From: Deltaproteobacteria bacterium
GTDB lineage: Bacteria; Desulfobacterota; Syntrophorhabdia; Syntrophorhabdales; Syntrophorhabdaceae
Assembly (NCBI GenBank): GCA_022711595.1
Contig: JAKLET010000007.1
Coordinates: 1-64,000, forward strand
Direction: 5' to 3'
Length of the DNA: 64,000 nucleotides
Shown in pieces: positions 61,302 through 64,000 of this stretch. The notes below the pieces were generated by a model, which did not search any database, was not told where the DNA came from, and saw only the letters and a program-made list of their open reading frames with translations. Positions within the stretch are counted from its first letter, which is position 1; each line of letters opens with the position of its first letter. A program made the translations under genes and the position numbers.

Positions 61302-61916
61302 TCATGCAGAGGGGGTCCATTCCAGACCGTTCGAAAATGTGTGAATGCTGCTTCCATCGAATAAAAATGAAAGGTCGTTTACCTTTTGTGAATTGAACAA
61401 AGCTGAGTATTTTTGCACAACACTTTGCGGGTTGCTGCTGGCCGTATATTCTTTCTGGAATTTAAGCGATTCCTCCATACCGGCAGCGTGACTGCTTATG
61501 GCGGCAAGGGTCCTGATCTGGTTCTTGATCTTTTCATTTGAATCTATCAGGGCTGATATCTTTTCTTTGTCTGGCCTTTCCCCTTTTACCGTGATGTCCA
61601 TTGTCTTTTCGTCGACATCTATCTCAACAGGCGGTTTCGTACTGATACCTGCCTCGCTGAAAAGCGTGTTCAGGTCCTTTGAAAGCGCCGCAGAGAGTGT
61701 CTGTATGTTCGATGCGGTTGGAAACAGAAGGTCGTTCATTGCCAGCAGGCGGCTTTTGGCAGATAATTGCAGGGTGTCGTACCCCGGTGTGCTTGATCTT
61801 GCGCTCGAACTGCCGCTTGCCTGCCGGTTGTCGCCTGTGCGGTCCGACTGGAAGATCTTACCGACGGCGGACGTCAGGAGCTTTGTTGCATAACCCTGCG
61901 CGATCGATTCTATCAT
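61302..61916 (-). CDS. Hypothetical cytoplasmic protein
   Basis: A 204-residue protein starting MIESIAQGYATKLLTSAVGK. Residues 20-50 are Ser/Arg-rich and low in structure. The middle (VEIDVDEKTMDITVKGERPD) is beta-rich, followed by a helical region (EKIKNQIRTLAAISSHAAGM). No membrane segment or signal peptide is present. AAGGAGG seven bases before ATG 61916 makes it a convincing gene. It shares strand with the EF-hand gene upstream. I recognise no family. Confidence 0.75.
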   Translation of the reverse strand: MIESIAQGYATKLLTSAVGKIFQSDRTGDNRQASGSSSARSSTPGYDTLQLSAKSRLLAMNDLLFPTASNIQTLSAALSKDLNTLFSEAGISTKPPVEIDVDEKTMDITVKGERPDKEKISALIDSNEKIKNQIRTLAAISSHAAGMEESLKFQKEYTASSNPQSVVQKYSALFNSQKVNDLSFLFDGSSIHTFSNGLEWTPSA

Positions 61917-62256
61917 GTGATGCCTCCTTATGGATGGATCGTGAATTGTAATAGCAAAAAGAATACCAGAGGTATTATTGCCGGGCATGATCAGGGATAT
62001 TTCTTGCGCAAACCGGCGAAATGGGGTTTGGTTGGCCTGACAAGTTGTGAAAGGCGTCATGTTTGAGGGGTTGAAGGTAGGAAAAAAATTCCCTGATGGG
62101 AAATTATTGTCACACCGCGAAGGGGAATTGCGTCTTGATCGTGCCTCTGAAACTGATAAAAAAAGGGTCTCATGTCCGGCAATGCTGCCTCGTACACAAG
62201 ACCCTTTACAAAACGGCCAGTTCTAAAAGCGATCGCCCTGGCATCCCGGGTGCTTT
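61917..62256. other. Gap between two minus-strand genes
   Basis: This 340-bp gap holds the minus-strand terminator at 62156-62207. The rest (61917-62150) has a short A/T-rich stretch but no gene or clear promoter that I can support. Confidence 0.5.
62156..62207 (-). terminator. Terminator of the EF-hand gene
   Basis: AAAGGGTCT (62162-62170) pairs with AGACCCTTT (62199-62207) across a 28-nt loop. Read on the minus strand the stem leads into a run of T. It lies 50 bp past the stop of the EF-hand gene. Confidence 0.6.
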
Positions 62257-63099
62257 TCAGGCATACAGAAAGGAGCCACCGCCAAAGGCGCCACTTGAGT
62301 AATTGTTCGCGGAATGCGAGCCCCCGCTGGATTGTATATAAGCGCTCAGCGCGCTGTTCAACGCCTGGAGGGAGCTGATGACGGAGTCGATGCTCCCATT
62401 GTCGGTTGTTGACGCGCCCGATGCGTCATTGTTCGAGGTTTCCCCAAACAGGGTGTTGAATACCGTATTTCCAGAAGACCCGGCCTGCATTTGCTCCAGT
62501 GCCGCGTTGAACTCGCTCTCGCTGATAGAACCGTCCCCGTTTGTATCGAGTGCGCTGAAAATGGTCTCTACCTCGGATTCATCCTCCGCCGGAGGCGGCG
62601 GTGGGGGAGGCCCCTGCACATGCTGATTTGCAAAGGGCCCCTGGCTGAACTCGCTCTCGCTGATAGAACCGTCCCCGTCTGTGTCGAGCTGCGTGAGGAG
62701 CTCGTCTGCGCTTGGCCCCCCTTGCGGCCCCATGGCCGCCATCTGCTCCAGCTCGTCCGCATCGATGGCCCCATCCGAGTTGGCATCTATCTTTCCGAAC
62801 ATTTCCTTGATAAAATCGACAGTGGACGTGCTTTCCGCGCCACCCATGGGAGGAGGCGGGGGCGCACCCGCGGCGTTGAACTCACTTTCGCTGATGGCCC
62901 CATCCGAATCCGTGTCGAATTTGCTCAGAATGTCTTCCACGCTGGGCCCGCCCTGCGGGCCACTCGCCACCATCCGCGCAAGTTCATCCGCATCGTGCTT
63001 TCCATCGCCGTTCGTATCGATCTTGCCGAACATCTGCTGCCGCATTTGGATCATCGACGATTGGTTGAAACTGCTCAAACCACTAACCGAACTGATCAT
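62257..63099 (-). CDS. EF-hand calcium-binding protein with polyproline linkers
   Basis: A 280-residue protein with five canonical EF-hand loops: DTNGDGKHDADE, DTDSDGAISESE, DANSDGAIDADE, DTDGDGSISESE and DTNGDGSISESE. All have Asp at positions 1 and 5-type acidic ligands and Glu at 12. The linkers contain PPPPP and PPPPPPP runs, which stall ribosomes without EF-P. The C-terminal 70 residues are Ser/Gly/Asn-rich. No signal peptide is visible; the N-terminus (MISSVSGLSSFNQSS) resembles non-classically exported or flagellar-type proteins, an inference. AAAGGAGG precedes ATG 63099. Confidence 0.88.
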   Translation of the reverse strand: MISSVSGLSSFNQSSMIQMRQQMFGKIDTNGDGKHDADELARMVASGPQGGPSVEDILSKFDTDSDGAISESEFNAAGAPPPPPMGGAESTSTVDFIKEMFGKIDANSDGAIDADELEQMAAMGPQGGPSADELLTQLDTDGDGSISESEFSQGPFANQHVQGPPPPPPPAEDESEVETIFSALDTNGDGSISESEFNAALEQMQAGSSGNTVFNTLFGETSNNDASGASTTDNGSIDSVISSLQALNSALSAYIQSSGGSHSANNYSSGAFGGGSFLYA

Positions 63100-63330
63100 G
63101 TTTACCTCCTTTTTATTTATCTTGTTCTCGTGGAACCGGCCGTCTTTTTAGTTGTCTTGCAATCGATATACTATTGTTCGCAAAATGGAGTAAAGAGACG
63201 TTGCTTTCATGTAAAGAATTGTGAAGTAGTGAATAAAAATGCACAACATGATTTATTCAGGAAGCGGAAGTGATGTACATTATTGACGTGCATGATACTT
63301 GCAACCGCTTATTAATGGTAGGGTGTTTAG

Positions 63331-64000
63331 ATGGAAAGAATACTTGTGATAGATGACGATGTTGCCCTGTGTGACCTGCTGACGGAATATCTGGTCTCCG
63401 AAGGTTTCCTGGTCGAAAGCATCCATAATGGAGAAGAAGGATTGAAAACCGCTTGTGAGGGAAATTATAACCTGATCGTTCTCGATGTGATGCTGCCCAG
63501 GATAAACGGTTTTGAGGTCCTCAAGCACCTTCGTTCAAGGTCCGGTGTACCGGTCATTATGCTCACAGCCCGCGGGGAGGACATTGACAGGATCGTGGGG
63601 CTCGAGATCGGCGCTGACGATTACATGCCAAAGCCGTTCAATCCCCGCGAACTTGTCGCTCGTATCCGTGCCGTGCTCAGGCGCATGCACCAGGACAGAG
63701 AAGCAGCGGCCGTGCAGATGGTGCCCGAGAAATTGCTGGTCGGAGACGTGGAGATGCACATGAGCACCCGCCTTGTGGTTCTTTCCGGAAAGAACGTGAA
63801 CCTCACTTCCATGGAATTCAGCCTGCTGGAGGTCCTTCTGCGTAAAGCGGGACGTTTCGTGTCGAGGGATGAACTGATTCGGTCCGTACTTGGACGTACC
63901 CCATACCCGTACGACCGCAGTATAGATGTTCACGTGAGCAGGTTGAGAAAAAAGCTCGGTCACAGGGTGAACGGCACCGAACGCATAAAGACGATCCGGA
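63331..64000 (+). CDS. cpxR: CpxR-like OmpR-family response regulator (3' end outside window)
   Basis: The frame from ATG 63331 runs off the window after 223 codons. Receiver: VIDDDVALCDLLTEYL, phospho-acceptor Asp52 in IVLDVMLPRINGFEVL, VIMLTARGEDIDRIVGLE, GADDYMPKPFNPRELVARI. The winged-helix part shows LTSMEFSLLEVLLRKAG, DRSIDVHVSRLRKKLG and ERIKTIR, close to CpxR in both segments. CpxR proteins control envelope stress genes with a CpxA kinase, which is probably encoded beyond the window. The EF-hand gene is divergent to it. Confidence 0.9.
   Translation, partial: MERILVIDDDVALCDLLTEYLVSEGFLVESIHNGEEGLKTACEGNYNLIVLDVMLPRINGFEVLKHLRSRSGVPVIMLTARGEDIDRIVGLEIGADDYMPKPFNPRELVARIRAVLRRMHQDREAAAVQMVPEKLLVGDVEMHMSTRLVVLSGKNVNLTSMEFSLLEVLLRKAGRFVSRDELIRSVLGRTPYPYDRSIDVHVSRLRKKLGHRVNGTERIKTIR

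Overview
The window looks like a chromosomal segment of an anaerobic Desulfobacterota (deltaproteobacterial) bacterium, possibly near Syntrophorhabdus. This rests on gene order and protein style (rimP-nusA-infB-ylxP-rbfA-nrnA-truB-rpsO-pnp, a DHH-CBS-poly(A) polymerase fusion, FixJ-type regulators). No rRNA or tRNA gene is visible, so the assignment is an inference.

Layout. 1-1.0 kb: end of a chemoreceptor and cheW, closed by a strong terminator. 1.1-23.7 kb: an accessory region bounded by two copies of about 310 bp of an SGNH-like gene, complete at 1.2 kb and truncated at 23.4 kb. It opens with a PAS histidine kinase and a FixJ-like regulator. Then follow almost only exported proteins: a serine-type sulfatase, a DUF1254/DUF1214 protein, a lipoprotein, two copies of a DUF2092 plus small GAPATP-motif protein module, an MBL hydrolase, an OprB-like porin, a large secreted protein, a patatin lipoprotein and a SYLF protein. 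It closes with a receiver-only regulator. Two near-identical palindromes, one after the FixJ-like gene and one before the receiver-only gene, suggest an internal regulon. Several genes here are broken: the sulfatase maturase, a FAH-family gene, an outer-membrane protein, a DUF2950 gene and the second SGNH copy.

23.7-41.2 kb: housekeeping and envelope functions. These are HNH nuclease, HIT protein, nucleoside phosphorylase and lexA (plus strand); a TetR-RND efflux operon with a 30-bp palindromic operator (minus strand); an operon of a degenerate PLP aminotransferase, 5'-nucleotidase, a small beta-grasp-like protein and MarC (minus strand); a HAD phosphatase with a zinc-ribbon protein (plus strand); and ugd-uxs for UDP-xylose (minus strand).

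41.3-57.5 kb: a long co-directional operon for translation, RNA processing and chromosome functions (rimP to pnp, M16 protease, dut, a Xer recombinase, the DHH-CBS-nucleotidyltransferase, scpA, sppA). 57.6-61.2 kb: a molybdate/tungstate ABC transporter led by a DUF364 protein behind a strong sigma-70 promoter. 61.3-64 kb: two minus-strand genes (one an EF-hand protein with proline runs) and the start of a CpxR-like regulator cut by the window end. Five intergenic gaps carry related degenerate CGGCTTGAA-type repeats.
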